NCBI GenBank assembly: GCA_017562135.1
Contig: QEYB01001685.1
Span: 62,001-126,000 of the forward strand
Length of the DNA: 64,000 nt
Direction: 5' to 3'
Source: Dipylidium caninum
Taxonomy: Eukaryota; Platyhelminthes; Cestoda; Cyclophyllidea; Dipylidiidae
Under the pieces are notes generated by a model, which was not told the origin of the DNA, made no database searches, and saw nothing but the letters and a program-made list of their open reading frames with translations. The translations under genes and the position numbers were made by a program. Positions 50,453 to 62,467 of this stretch are shown here, one piece after another; the first letter of the stretch is position 1; every line of letters begins with the position of its first letter.

Positions 50453-51443
50453 CTAGACGTAGCTGGAGTCGGGTCCCGGGGTGAGGAAGGACTGCTCGGG
50501 GTGGGGATGGAGCAGAGCACCCTTCGACGGCAAGGCCGGTGTGGCCGTGGTCCCTCGGCGGTCTATATTAATAACATAGTAAGTATTTGAACCGTCGCTG
50601 TAGGCGGGCTGAGGCTCCAGCGACGGCTGATTGTGGTCGGCGAAGACCCTCTGCTTCGACGTGGCGGTGGTGGCGGTCGGGGAGGCGGCTCCGGCGGGCA
50701 GGAGGATCATTGACGCTGGTGCGGGGGGAGGCGAGAACTCTCGACTGTCGCAGTGTCCCTGGTCTGCAGAGTAAAGAGATGTTCTCGGCTGTGGGCTTTT
50801 CAAGTCGGTTTGGAAGACGGGCACCTGACCCTGACGAGACTTTGTCGGCCACTCTAACTCTCCGATCGGGTGTCTTATGAATGCACTGTAAGTATCGAGG
50901 ATCGTATCTTCCTGCCAAGTCGCGGCAAGGCCTAAACTGTTCCATTAGGCGTGATGATCGCCGGCCGCCCAGCCTGAACGTCTACAGACGGTGATTTTGT
51001 CCTCGCCTATCGCGTGTCACCAGCCGAAATGAGAGGACGAGGGGAGGGGGAGGGGTCACACTCACCTTTACAAGGTTTTTGAGTGAACAGCAGTCCTGAC
51101 ATCCTCGAGGCAAACGATTTCCTCTCCTTTTGGATGTCGGGTAGTGTCTACAATGGGGAATTCATCATAATAAGTCATAAATATACAGCAGTGACGCGGA
51201 CCCGAACATGACGCCTCACCGCGACGGCGTTATTGGCCATTAATGGTCGTTGCAAAGCAGCGTTGGGAGAAGAGGAGACAATAGTGTTGGGACACGCGGT
51301 AAGGATGTGCCAGGAGGTGGGCGAGGGAGGAGTGGCCGAGTCTCTACAACCTCCAATGGGCACGGCGCCACCCGAAGAGGATTTCATCAGAGTCGTGGTT
51401 GTTGGTTGCATGTAGGCGTTCAGTGTGCCATTGGCGTCCATCA
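50453..51443 (-). CDS. 3' part of an unidentified gene ending in a PDZ-ligand-like C-terminus
   Basis: Three exons join in phase: 51443-51220 (2 bases + 74 codons), 51147-51066 (27 codons + 1 base), 50763-50453 (to stop). Junctions use TATCTACAG acceptor, GCG|GTGAGG donor, CATTGTAG acceptor, AAAG|GTGAGT donor and CTTTACTCTGCAG acceptor. The product is Ser/Thr/Pro/Ala-rich and looks like a cytoplasmic tail: PTSWHILTACPNTIV, LPDIQKERKSFASRMSG, PSLEPQPAYSDGSNTYYVI, ending PGPDSSYV. The last residues S-Y-V fit a class I PDZ-domain ligand. Upstream exons (presumably encoding a membrane or adhesion part) are not found in the GC-rich DNA to the right. The family is not recognised. Confidence 0.6.
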
Positions 51444-52369
51444 CTGTAGATACGGAAAAGAAAGGGAAGTGATTTTCATTTGTCTACTAGATAAGCTATA
51501 ATTTGATGAGTCCGCCAGTAAACGCGCACAGAAGGCGGGTCGGTCGTCCAAAACAGCCCTGAGAACCCGTTTTTCATCGTTAATGAACCAAGGGCGTGTA
51601 TTTACGCGTGAGTTGTGCAAATGGTGACTTTGGCATGGCTGTTATAGGTTAAAAATTGGCAAGGATAAACCCACTTTTCCAAAGCCATGACCATATTGAT
51701 CAGTTTTAAACAAATGATAAAACTACTTAAATATTTTCAGTACGCTGTTTTGCCACGCGCCATCGTCAATTCCTGTGGAACAAAGTTACGAAATTGAAAG
51801 TAAGACTGCGATGCAAACACATTTTCCTTGATAACTTTCAGCAATTCATTGTAGTAAGTGACGAAACAAACCGAAAATAGAGTGCATCAACAGACTCGAG
51901 ACCGAGGCAGGCCGAAATATCTTGACAGTACTGCAAATCCGACTTTGAAGTACCGACTAAGTTTGAGGAATTTGAATGATCATGATGTGTCGGCTTCAAT
52001 CTTCTGACCGCCCGTTACCAGAAGGCCTCCCTTTGAAAGCCCTCTCCCACCCCCCACTAGTGAAGCTAACGTTATCAAGGCACTTGGGTTTCGTTCCCGT
52101 CTTTCAAAGATAAGTAGACCGGTGTAGAAAGCGAATATGTCTGCCAACGTCGTGAGGTGCGGGATCCTAATAAAATCCCTCGCACATGTCCCATGGAAGC
52201 GGCAATAAAGGCTATATGCGAAGCGCCACATTTCCTGCTTCATCTCCTTGCCTGGGGACTGAAGGCAGGGAAAGTAGGCACGGGGCTCTTGTAAACCGTC
52301 CTCCCACCCACACAACGTGGGCGGGGAGATGACACTTCCTTTGTTTATTTGTGGGCTGCAATCAGTAGA

Positions 52370-52618
52370 AAGGACGCCATGCCAGTCGACTATTACCATT
52401 ACTCATTGCGTACAGTATTGCCCACCTCCTGGCACATCTATGGTGGATTGGAGGAAGATAAATGCGGGGAGGCGGTGTTCTTGTCCCCCCCTAATGCCGC
52501 TCTCGACCCTCGAGGCTGTTCACGTCAGGCCGTCGGGGCTGAAACACCTCTTGGGGCCTTGATGGCCAACGCCATGGGAGTGGAGAAGAGGCGTCTACTA
52601 CAGCAGACCGAAGTATAA
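52370..52618 (+). CDS. candidate exon, inverted diverged copy of the 51220-51443 exon
   Basis: The plus-strand frame reads KDAMPVDYYHYSLRTVL, PTSWHIYGGLEEDKCGEAVF, LSPPNAALDPRG ... LGALMANAMGVE and stops at 52618. The minus-strand exon at 51443-51220 has, in the same order, MDANGTLNAY, PTSWHI, SSPNAAL and LMANNAVA. The DNA shares a 19-base identical block (around 52413-52431 and, inverted, near 51307-51325), and the reading frame is the same in both. Either a divergent paralogous gene starts here, or an exon was duplicated in inverted orientation. No donor or acceptor of good quality was seen at its ends. Confidence 0.3.
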   Translation, partial: KDAMPVDYYHYSLRTVLPTSWHIYGGLEEDKCGEAVFLSPPNAALDPRGCSRQAVGAETPLGALMANAMGVEKRRLLQQTEV

Positions 52619-52766
52619 GCCTCTAACCGCGGTAAGGTGGTTTACCCTGTGGAAATCAGTCTTGTCAGGGCGGCAACGATTTCTCCACTTCACTGGGAAA
52701 TGACGGGCACAAAATGGGTTTTGCGTTCAATTGCGCTCGAGACCGCCTCAGTGAACAGCACCGTTC

Positions 52767-53056
52767 GAGTCACTAATTGAGTGATGTGCCCATATCTCGG
52801 CTGGTGTTGGGAAAGTAATTTTCACGACGAGGATGAGGAGGCGGAGAGGAGAGGGACGACCAGACCGACCCACTACTCGGGGCACTTCGATGGGAAGCTT
52901 CTTCCCACAGGATCCTTTCCGCCCAGTGGCGGCCTTCCGCCGGGTGAGCTGGCACACCACCCTTGGCACAGGAGGCCGTGGGAACCGGCCCAGTTGGGGG
53001 TTATAGATTTAAAGGAGGGTGCGTCTGGCCGCGCGCGGGGACGGAGACGGGACTGA
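52767..53056 (+). CDS. candidate exon, unidentified
   Basis: An open plus-strand frame contains NFHDEDEEAERRGTTRPTHY, SGHFDGKLLPTGSFPPSGG and HHPWHRRPWEPAQLGV and stops at 53056. Composition (acidic cluster, then Gly/Pro/His/Trp) is more protein-like than the surrounding chance frames. It follows the 52370-52618 candidate on the same strand. Splice sites not resolved; no family recognised. Confidence 0.2.
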
Positions 53057-53980
53057 CAACAGTGTATCTTTATTACCTTCCCCTTCTCAGATTGAGGTTT
53101 CGTTCTCTTTGGCAGGACACTCACTCCCCAACCTAGACGTTTTTCGTCCCTCAATCCTCCTGGCTCAACTCCCCTAAAACGTAGACACTTCCCTCTCCCC
53201 GCCTTTTGGAGCTCCTTCTAGTGCCATTCGTTTGCCTCGTTGACCCACGAGGAGCGGGCAGGACGCAGACTTCTGACTGCCGTCCACAGGCCAATCGGTT
53301 GGACGGCGAGAAACGCAAGGGCGAAAGGTGGTGAAAGAGTGCGTGAAACACTGCTGTACATGGGAGCAAGGGCGCGGGGGGGGAGGGGGACGGCGAAGAG
53401 AGGAGAGAAAGGTGTCGAGGCCCGTCCCAGAGAAGAGGTGAGACCCCAGAGCAGCAGGGCTCCTGAGAATTGTCGTGTGCTAATTTTATTGTCCGCCGAA
53501 CAATCAGCTTTAGGCCTTCTCTCTGGGGACTCCGGACAGAAGGGGAGGGGAGAGTGGGAACGGGATGGGACGGGATACGACAGGCGAGTGGAGGCCGCCT
53601 GAAGTCTCATGGTAACTTCGTTACACACGCCGATAACTCAAAGGCCTTTTCCTCTGGGACTGAGCGCCACGCCTTAATATTCCTACTTTGCGGAGAAAAG
53701 CATATCCCCGATGAAACGGTGGGAGGATGCATTCTCCACGTATGCGCGATATGAGGAGACGTCCACTTCCACTAACAGTGTGTTATTTGGACGCCTTTCT
53801 CACCTCATGTGGCAGCCATTCGTCTCTCGCTTGAGCCGACAGATCATCGTGATGACATCTTCGCTGTGGGTAGAAAGAATACTTTTTATTCGGCTTGGGA
53901 TGGAGACTAGGGTTGAAGGTAGCTCAGAAGAGCCACGTTAAAAAGCTCCTTCATGTTCCTGATTCAACGGGTGACCAGGA

Positions 53981-54016
53981 CCTTGGAGGCGGAGGAGGAG
54001 GAGGAGGAAGAGGAAG
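53981..54016. repeat. (GGA)n purine microsatellite
   Basis: Interrupted GGA/GAA repeat on the plus strand (GGAGGCGGAGGAGGAGGAGG and on), at the start of the GC-rich section. Confidence 0.8.
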
Positions 54017-56279
54017 GAAAGACATTATCTGCAATTAAATTTCCCCCTACAGACCACTTCACACCGTGAAGGAGGAAAGTGGAGGCGCCAAAAGTCTACC
54101 CGATGGCACGAGAGTGGACAGCGCTGCCCCCAACTAGCTGTGAGTGAAGCGGTGCTGGAGCGGAGCGGAGCAAGGCGGGAGGCTGTGGGCGAGGGGGGGG
54201 CAAGGGCAGTCTTCCGGCGGCTGGCCGACACCTGGTCGGCGGCCACTTTGTGGCTTGGGTGTAGGCGAATCCCCCGGGAAAACTGTAAAGTGCCTACTTC
54301 GACTCATCTCTCCTAAAATATTCATATTACAATGTGAAGGTCTTTTAGCGCGGACTAAAAAGCCGCACCCCGAAAAGAACTTGCGCGATCCTAAGTTGCC
54401 CTCACAAACGTAAAAACCGAGTCGTCGTTACTGTGGCCGCACGGCGCTTTGGTCGTGTCTTCTCCAGTCTCGCCGCGCCTCTGCGACGACACTGGGGACG
54501 TGCGGCAGCCTTCTGACAAGTCGACGCGAAAATCAAACGACCTCATCGGGAAAAGAGTTGCATTTGAGGGTTGCACTTCGCAGTCCTCGGCTTTGAGCAC
54601 CGTAGACGTGGAAATGATCGTCTCGCGGCACCTCAAAGCGGCACCGTCGGGAGCGGAGAGGAGGAGAGCTACGGCATACGCGACGCCGTGTCTTCGGCGT
54701 AGCAGGACCCAGCGTGGTTCATTTCCGTGACGATCTAAGGCAACGGGCCTGCCTCCGTCCGCTCAATCTCAATACTCCGCCCTAACTGACCTCATCTTCC
54801 TTCCGCCTCGGCCATCCGGTTGGAGTCAAAGTCCACCAAAAGACGAAGTGTACGGAGGACGTGGCGGCGGAGCTCGAGCAATCGGTGGGTCAAGGCGCAC
54901 CGCAACCGCTTAGGAGGTTGTCATTTCCTCGCGTGGGCTTTCTCCGCAACGACTTCTCGCGCGTGGGCACCTTAACTTCTGGCTGGCTTGGTAGCTGGGC
55001 AAAAAGCCAGTCCACTGGGCATGCTCAGAAGACCTCTTCCTCAGACACACACAGGAGTGCAAAAAAAAGTCGGATTACTTGCCCACCTCTCCTAATTTTC
55101 TCCTTCCAGTGTCCAAGTGACCCGGAAACGCTGTTTACAAGCCATAGATCGAAACTAGGGTATCAGTAGGGAGGATAAGGAGGCTGTAATGGGCAAAACA
55201 GGGAATCCATTCATCCGCCCGCGCCACGGAGGCGCTATTAGGCGGGTGAGTGCCTCTGCCAGGCATCGGAAGTACGCGGAGACGCGGCGGTTAAGGCGGG
55301 ATGAGGCGAGGAGAGGCGGGTGGGGCGCGGAGGGGCGAGGAGGAGGTGAGGAGGAGGAGGGGAGGGATCGCCTCAGGCCACGGCAACTTAACAATGCCTG
55401 CTACCTGCACCGTTCCACCGCCACTTCCCGCCTCCTCCCATTAGACGCATTCAGAGGGTCTAATGGAGATGCGGTGTTCAAGCTCCGGCATTTGCCCGAG
55501 TGTCGGCCGAAGGACTAATACCGTGCAGATGCTCATACTGTCGCCGGTACACCACCATTTTTGATGCAATAAACTCCTAATGCAGTGTGTTCTTTCTGCG
55601 GTGCAACGGCAACGGCGGCGGCGGTGGCGGCGAGGGGGCGGCCTCCGCCTTGCTCCACGCCTTACGCTTGTGCTGACTGCCTCTGGCGTTCTCTCAAGCG
55701 CCGTCACCGTGGGGCTCGAAGCTCAAAACTCAGCAGCCCCGTCTTTTGCCCTCCACCGCTCAGTTCCCCTTTCGTCGCGAACGGCAGCGCCGTCATTGAC
55801 GACGCGAAGTGGAGTTGGGGGCTCGTTCCTTCTTCGCTGTTACTCGCATTTCGACTTGTTTTGAGAACGTGATCAGTCAGTTCTGTTGCCCTTTCATCGC
55901 GTTGAATGGGAGAGTGGTTAAGTGCCCAACCACCGCCTCCGGTCCACGATTCGCGGGTCCGACGGTGCAATTGTCGCCCCAGACGATAAACTTTCTTTTC
56001 CTCTCTCTCCGTTAAATTCTCACCAGCCATGTGACATGAAAGTCACCCTTCATTGAGGTAGCAGAAATTATTTCTGTCCATCCCCTCTGATGATCCCGGC
56101 TGCCTTTCCCCTCGTGGCGATCGCCGAGACCTCGGTCTTTTGCCTCACATTTCGTCCGAACTGTCCGTTGAACCAGTTAGACTTTACCGGATCACTTAGG
56201 TGACGCTCTCTTCCCTTCGAAGAGAGGCAAGATTGGCAGAAGAACCGAGTCAGGCGGAGCCGCTTCGGCGGGTGGCGGT

Positions 56280-56381
56280 GGGCGTGGGGTGAGTGGAGGG
56301 GCGGCACTGACATCGGCGCGTGATACACACTTTGGCCAAATCAGCTGCCGCTGCCCTCAGAAAAGCTGCATCACATTTAAG
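56280..56381 (+). other. possible exon end with strong donor
   Basis: A plus-strand frame ends FGQISCRCPQKSCITFK followed by a consensus donor (TTTAAG|GTAAGT). The upstream part is Gly/Ala-rich and no acceptor or start was identified. Antisense frames are open as well. Confidence 0.12.
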
Positions 56382-59300
56382 GTAAGTGGACAAATGATGC
56401 CTCCATGACAGCTCGGAGCCGGTGTTTTTAACTTCCTGGCCATTGACAAAGTGCCCGATTAGCCGTCGGCCAGCCGCATCTCCTCCAACGAACAATCGCC
56501 CCGTCAGGGACGGTGGATGGTAATTGGCGAGACCGACGGCCAATTCGTGGGCTGAGTGAAGAACAAAAGTGTCTTTGTCGAGAGCACCTACCCACCCGAT
56601 GGCGTCTGCAGTGGCGGGTAGAACACTCGTCGCTTATCGCCTCGATCTCAGCGGACTTAGTCATGTCGTCGAGAGGTCAGTCACCAGCGTCAGGCTTCTT
56701 TGAAGCAGTACGAAGGCAGAAGCCATGGACACCGATGTTTACTACGCATGACCAAAATTAATGGCAGCGCGGAAAGGTGCTCTCCTCCTCCTCCTCCTCT
56801 TTCTTCTTTTTCTTCTGTGCTCCTCCCCCCACCTCATCGCCCTCCTCCTGCGCCCCCCGGCGCTCCCGTCACCGATACCATCGTTGTCGATGTTGTCTCC
56901 GCTACTGCGCAGTTTGCGGATATGGACCGGGTGTTTTCCGTATTTTGTGGTGGCGCGGGAAGGGAGAAGAGGAAGGGTCAGGCCCTCGACGCTACAGGCT
57001 AGAGGCCTCTAAGCTTACTTGGCAGTAGATCAGGCGAGGGGTGGGCGTTGGCTACTTAAACTTGTCGAGATGGATGACACACGGCCCTTCAGCTGCCACG
57101 GCGACTGTTTGTGTTTTTTTGGCAAAACGACAGTTACCGAGGGGTAAATTGATCCCACACTGGGCTGGAAAATGGGTCCGACGCGGTCACGGCGCGATGG
57201 AGGAATTAGAGACGCAGACAGAGGAGCGTAGAGTGGGAAGGGAGGAGAAAAGCGAACTTTCGATGCTCACAGCGTAGTGAATCGTGGAAGCCTATGACTC
57301 GTGAGTGGGGGGCAGAGGCAAGGGGAAGTGGGGTGCGTCTGGTGTGGCAAACGAATTCCTTAACGTAGGAGGAGGAGAAGAAGGAGGAGGAAGAATGAAA
57401 TCCCATGGAGAGCTTGTGTACTCGAGCCACTTGTGGTAAGAGAGAGGGTCGCCGAGTCTGAAAGTCCTCTCGTTTTGTTCCTCGCCATCGCTACATCGTT
57501 ACTCCCGCCGTTTGCCCCCGTTTGGTTGAATTTCTCCCCTTTGACACAGCGTGATGACCGACCAGCAGACGTCGCAATGCTTTATTTTAATTAGACAGTC
57601 GGATTCCCCAGGTCCGTGCCAGTTCTGAGCTAGCTGTTTCGCGTCGAACAAATGCTCCCCGATGTTGCGGGACGGGACGTGACGTGACGTGACGAAACGG
57701 AACGCGGCAGCAATGCAGTCGTTTGCACGGGTGGAGGATCGCGACACAGACCACGGACAGGCGTCCGAGCATCCAACCGGCTTAACAGGGCGCACATGCA
57801 GCTGGGGCCGCCCACGGATCACTTAGCTAACCTCCAACCAACCGGGCTGCCGAGGCTACGAGTGCAGTTGTCGTACTAGCTTAGCGAGGGCGTAAAAAGG
57901 AGAGGAGAGAGGGATTCATTACTGAAAATTAACAATCGCCCAGCATCGGGCCAGCCATTAGGGTAAAGCCGGCGAATTTCGGTTTCGCCGGGTGACGGAG
58001 AGCGCAGTCGGGGTACGGGGGGGGGGGACCGGTCCTATGCAAATCGAGGGAATTGGGCAGAGGCAGTCTCTCCCGCCACCCGCCCCCTGCCACCGGGGTT
58101 TGGGGATGAGTCTGTTGCCTTCGTGCGGGTTGCTTCCCTTCCGGGGGACTTGAGATAGGTCGCGTAGTTGCCGTTTCGGTGGAAATTGAGAAAAAGGAAA
58201 GAATCGGTCGTCATAGGCCTAGTCACCCGTCATGGGGGCCCAATGGTACCAAGTGGCAATCAAGTGAGGCAACACTTCGACAGAGAAGCGGCATTTGGCC
58301 CACTCTCTCAGCCGATGACCGCTGCTGGTAGATCTCAATGCCGAGAAGGAGGCATTTCAGTGTTTCAGTTTCCATTACGACGACAGGGGAGGAGCCGAGG
58401 CGGGACGGAAAACGACTCTCAGCGAATGAGAGAAGAATCGGAGAGGGTGAGACAAGAAAGGAACCCCCGCCACTTCACTCAGACTCTCCAAAATATTCTC
58501 CACGATTAAACTCCGACAAACCATCTCTTTCACCCTAAACTGCAAAAGCGCTGAAGTCAAACCTTCTGTAAACAGTCCTGAACGATTTCATCGGGTGTCT
58601 TGCTTAAAAGGCATCTGACAGAAAAGGCTGTCTCTTTACGCAACTTAGGCATTCGCTAACTGGCGGTGAGAAGACGGCGAGGACTAGGAGAACAGACCAA
58701 TTCCAGGAGGAGGAGAGAAACCATCAGCTCTCGGTAAGATTCAACTGAGCGGATGACCTCTCCTCATCGCACAACGATGGATGAGGCGAAGTTTCGAGAC
58801 TGACGGTGTCTCCTCTTCGCAGACTCATTGCACCGCCACTCTCGATGCAAATTCCGGCGGTGGATTAAGCTTCGTCACTGTCGGAAGCAGACGAGTGTCG
58901 TTGTCTGAGCGTCTTCCACCACAGCTTCGTGAAGTGGGTCTAACGATGCAAGACTGCATTTCTGGGAGCCAAAAGGCGGCAAATTGGCTTTTCGTCAGAA
59001 ACGATTAAAAATAGGCTGGGAAGGCAGAGCCAACAAAAGAGAGCTTCGAATTCTCGAACGCTAGTAGCTTTTTGAATGGACGATCCCTCTAATGTGGGGC
59101 GTGGGAGACAACGTCTTTCAGAGAATGATTTGTGGCAAGAAAGTCAAGGGGGGGGGAATGACTGGCTGACCGAGTTTCCAACGCCAATTGTCAGATGGAA
59201 TTCTCAGGAAACGCTTCGCCGACTGGCCCTGAAAGGCGGGTCAATGAAAGCGACATTTGGAGTTGGGCAGGAAGCAGTTTGACCACCGGCAGAAGATGGA

Positions 59301-60240
59301 GTAGATTTTACTCTGCCGCGTAGCCAACCTTCTCGGCAGTAAATTCTCACGCTTCTCTTCTGTCCGCGACCATCAAGTTTAAAGATGCATGAAATGTGCG
59401 GCGGAGAATAGACGAAAGCGCTTAAAGCGCTATTCCAGGCCTTGCGAGGCGGAGGTGGAGATTAATGTTCTCCGGTGGCCACTGGCCCCCCACCATACTT
59501 CGACAGCGGCACTGAGGAGGAGCTACACGGAGCCGAGGACATTCAACGTCATCGGACGCGTTTGGGAAGGCCATCGTTGTGCTTCCCTTTCAACCACGTT
59601 TGTTGCCACCAATTACTCCAACTCCTCATCGTCTTCAACTTCCTCCACAGTCCCGCCTTCACCTCCTCCCGCCTTCCCCCACCACCCCCACTCACTGCCT
59701 CGCATCTGGGCGATCGCTTCGGCCGCATTCTTCACCACTACCACCTACACTGAATACTCTCCAACTACACGCCCAGCGTCCACTCCAACAGCCACCACGT
59801 CCGCCCTCCTCCAATCCTGCCTCGGCGTCTGCGTGAGAGGAGACGCAGGGCGAAGTGTCGGGGAGTTCTCACTCAGTCACTCAGCAGACTGACAGCGGAG
59901 GCCTTTGACTCCAACTCGGTCGTCGAATGCTGTGGTTAGGAGACTGTCACTGCCACTGCCACACTCTGTAGTCAAGAAGACGAGTGCACCCAGACAACTG
60001 ACAAACGACACGCCTCAGACCAGTCGGTGGTGCATGGCCACACGCAGTGTCCCCGTCTCGCACATCACTAGTCAACGGCCTCACGACATTCTGTCCACAT
60101 TGGCCAAGGCAGCAGAGGAAGCCACTGTTGTTGAGCCTGCGCCGCCGACCACGTCTCTCATCCGTGTCGGTGGCCACGCGGCGAGGGGCGCAGGAGACTC
60201 ATTGGTTGTTGTGGTTTGTGGTCTGCAGCACACCTCCCGC

Positions 60241-60275
60241 CTCCGTCTTCGTCTTCGTCTTCGTCTCTTCGTCTC
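60241..60275. repeat. (CGTCTT)n microsatellite
   Basis: About four to five copies of CGTCTT with interruptions. It keeps several frames open and accounts for part of the long chance ORFs here. Confidence 0.85.
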
Positions 60276-60399
60276 TGTCAGCCCATTTGGACGACTACAA
60301 TCTCGTGTGTGAGTGTGTGTACAACCACCTGTCTTCGGGCGGCGATAGTGCTCACGAGGGGAAACTGTGTCTCACGTCTCTCCAATGCAATCGCCCACT

Positions 60400-60480
60400 T
60401 TCCTGCACACACACACGCACACAGATACAGACACATGCACGCGTTCACAAACACACCCACGGACACAGAAACAGACGCTG
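60400..60480. repeat. CA-rich simple repeat
   Basis: Degenerate (CA)n/(CACG)n tract with CACACACACACGCACACAGA at its core. Confidence 0.75.
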
Positions 60481-60522
60481 GCACCGACAGGTTGGAGGTG
60501 GCAGTGCAGGTGGACGTGGAGG

Positions 60523-60550
60523 CGGACTCGGACTCGGACTCGGACTCGGA
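60523..60550. repeat. (GGACTC)n microsatellite
   Basis: Four to five tandem copies of GGACTC. Confidence 0.9.
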
Positions 60551-60642
60551 CACGAGGAAACACAGACACACACAGACGGGCACAGCTGTGTCATCGGAGT
60601 GTGGACGAATGCTGGGCGGCTGCTCATTCTCTCCTCCCCCAG

Positions 60643-60664
60643 TCTGCTCTGCTCTGCTCTGCTC
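60643..60664. repeat. (TCTGC)n microsatellite
   Basis: Four tandem copies of TCTGC. Confidence 0.9.
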
Positions 60665-60784
60665 CGTCACAGTCCCATCGACTAGTTGTTCCACGACGAA
60701 TTCTCCTCGGACGCGTGAGATGAAGGCAGCTGATAGAGATTTTGTGTATGAACATCTATTCACGTGCCAATGTGGACGAATTAA

Positions 60785-61009
60785 AGTGTTGTGACGCCGT
60801 TTATCTCCACACTCCCGCCACGCCACATTCTCGCCTCAACACCAGCACTCATCCACAGTCCTTCCGGTCTTCCAAAGCCCAAAACCGACGTCCCAAGCGT
60901 CATGAATGTACGCACTGCTGGAGGTGGCCTAGAACAGGTAGATCCCCCAGCCGTCAGTACTCTCCGTCCACCAGCCGTTGCAAGGCTTGTCCCCCCTTCC
61001 TCCGGCCAA
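60785..61009 (+). other. possible exon, Pro/Ser/Thr-rich
   Basis: The plus frame from 60791 reads VTPFISTLPPRHILASTPAL, IHSPSGLPKPKTDVPSVMN, TLRPPAVARLVPPSSGQ and ends at a potential donor (GGCCAA|GTAAAA). The acceptor (ATTAAAG at about 60786) is weak. Typical of a disordered region of a regulatory protein, but unsupported by any neighbour exon. Confidence 0.15.
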
Positions 61010-62444
61010 GTAAAAATAACCGGATGAGTGCGAGAGTGTCTGCGATGCTGCAAGTAGCGTTCTCAAGTGAACTGTGGCGTCATTCTTCGCCCATCATGGA
61101 GGGATTCACTTTTATCGCCGACCGGATGCATTGAGGAAAAAACACACATTTTCTTGCTATATTAAAGATTTGCCACTCCACCCAGACACACCGATTTAAA
61201 TTTCTTCAGCCCGAGTGTGGATTAATGCACTGCATTAAAACAATGAGAGGCAATTTGAAACTGTGGCCTTTCTTCGGTGGCTGATAGAACGACACAGCGA
61301 AGTGGCTCTTTAGACGGGCGTTAACATTTTCCTCAATTAATTTCGCGTTTACTGTACCCTGCGCCGTGGAAAACTTGGCCGAGACGAATTACTCCGGCCA
61401 GGCTACCACTATCGCCTGGACGAAGCGGCCCAGTAGCATCGACTGAACAGAAGATGCTCAGGCAGGAAGACAAGAGCGACTGACAAATATGAGACTTTTC
61501 GTAAAAATAATCAAATGATTTCTTGTTTTGTTCCCACACCCGAAATCGACGGCCATCCCACCCGTCTGTCAAGGCTAAATCAGGCGCCTGGTACGCAAAC
61601 AAAGAACGCCAGGGATTTTTCTCGGCCCCGAAGAGGAGGTCTTCGGGACACCCGAGACTACCGCTTTCTCAATAAACCATCGTGACCAACGCAGAGGGGG
61701 AGCGGAGGCCCTGAGGCACTGCCCAAATCTCGGCTTGTCGAGGTATGCGAGGTGGACGGACTCCTGCGGGTGTAAGAGCAGCTCGGCCCTTCCGCCTCCT
61801 CTAAATCTATAATTTCGGCCACCGACATCTTAGAAATAAGCGCCACCGGCCTCAGCAGGACCCTCGGTGCCCAATAGCGGGCTTTAAGGCGACGAAGAAA
61901 TTCTACCAGGCTCTGTTATCCATGTGAGTCTGCGCAGATGGACAAACCGAGGTTCTCGCGGGGAAGAGGAAACGGAAAAGGAGGTGGAGGGGAAGAAGAA
62001 AATTAGACGAAGTTGACACACACACATATATATACAAAAACAGACGCAAGTGGCGTCACTTTGTATCCTTCTGTCTGTCTTTTAAAATGGCCAAGCCTGC
62101 GTGGTGGGCGGGAGAGGCGGGCGGACGGTAGAAGGCGTTGAAACGCCGAAGTAATTATATAATTATCGCCATCTTCGCGCGCCATATCTTTTATTATGCC
62201 TTTGCAGCTAGACGTCGCATAAATTAAAATTAAGGCCTTAGAGACCACCCTCGTGGAGGACGCTGAGGGGGAAGGCGGGAGGAGGCGAGGCGGTGGGGCG
62301 ACTGGCTGATGTCGTGTGTCATTCTGTCAGAGAGTTTGCGTTTCTCAGGCGGCGCCGATTCTGAGGCTGACAACGCCTACTGACACCGTCATCGCCACAC
62401 TCACTAAATCGCTCTGGATGTCCGGTCCGACTACTCACTGGCCA

Positions 62445-62467
62445 GTGTGTGTGTGTGTGTGTGTGTG
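62445..62467. repeat. (GT)n microsatellite
   Basis: About eleven uninterrupted GT units. Confidence 0.95.

Noticed and set aside
50568..50945. Minus-strand ORF of 125 codons overlapping the PDZ-tailed exon
   Set aside because: Arg-rich shadow in another phase; the chosen frame has better composition and splice phase.
53218..53628. Minus-strand ORF of 136 codons and overlapping plus-strand ORF of 120 codons
   Set aside because: Mutually antisense, both in GC-rich DNA, neither with motifs or splice support.
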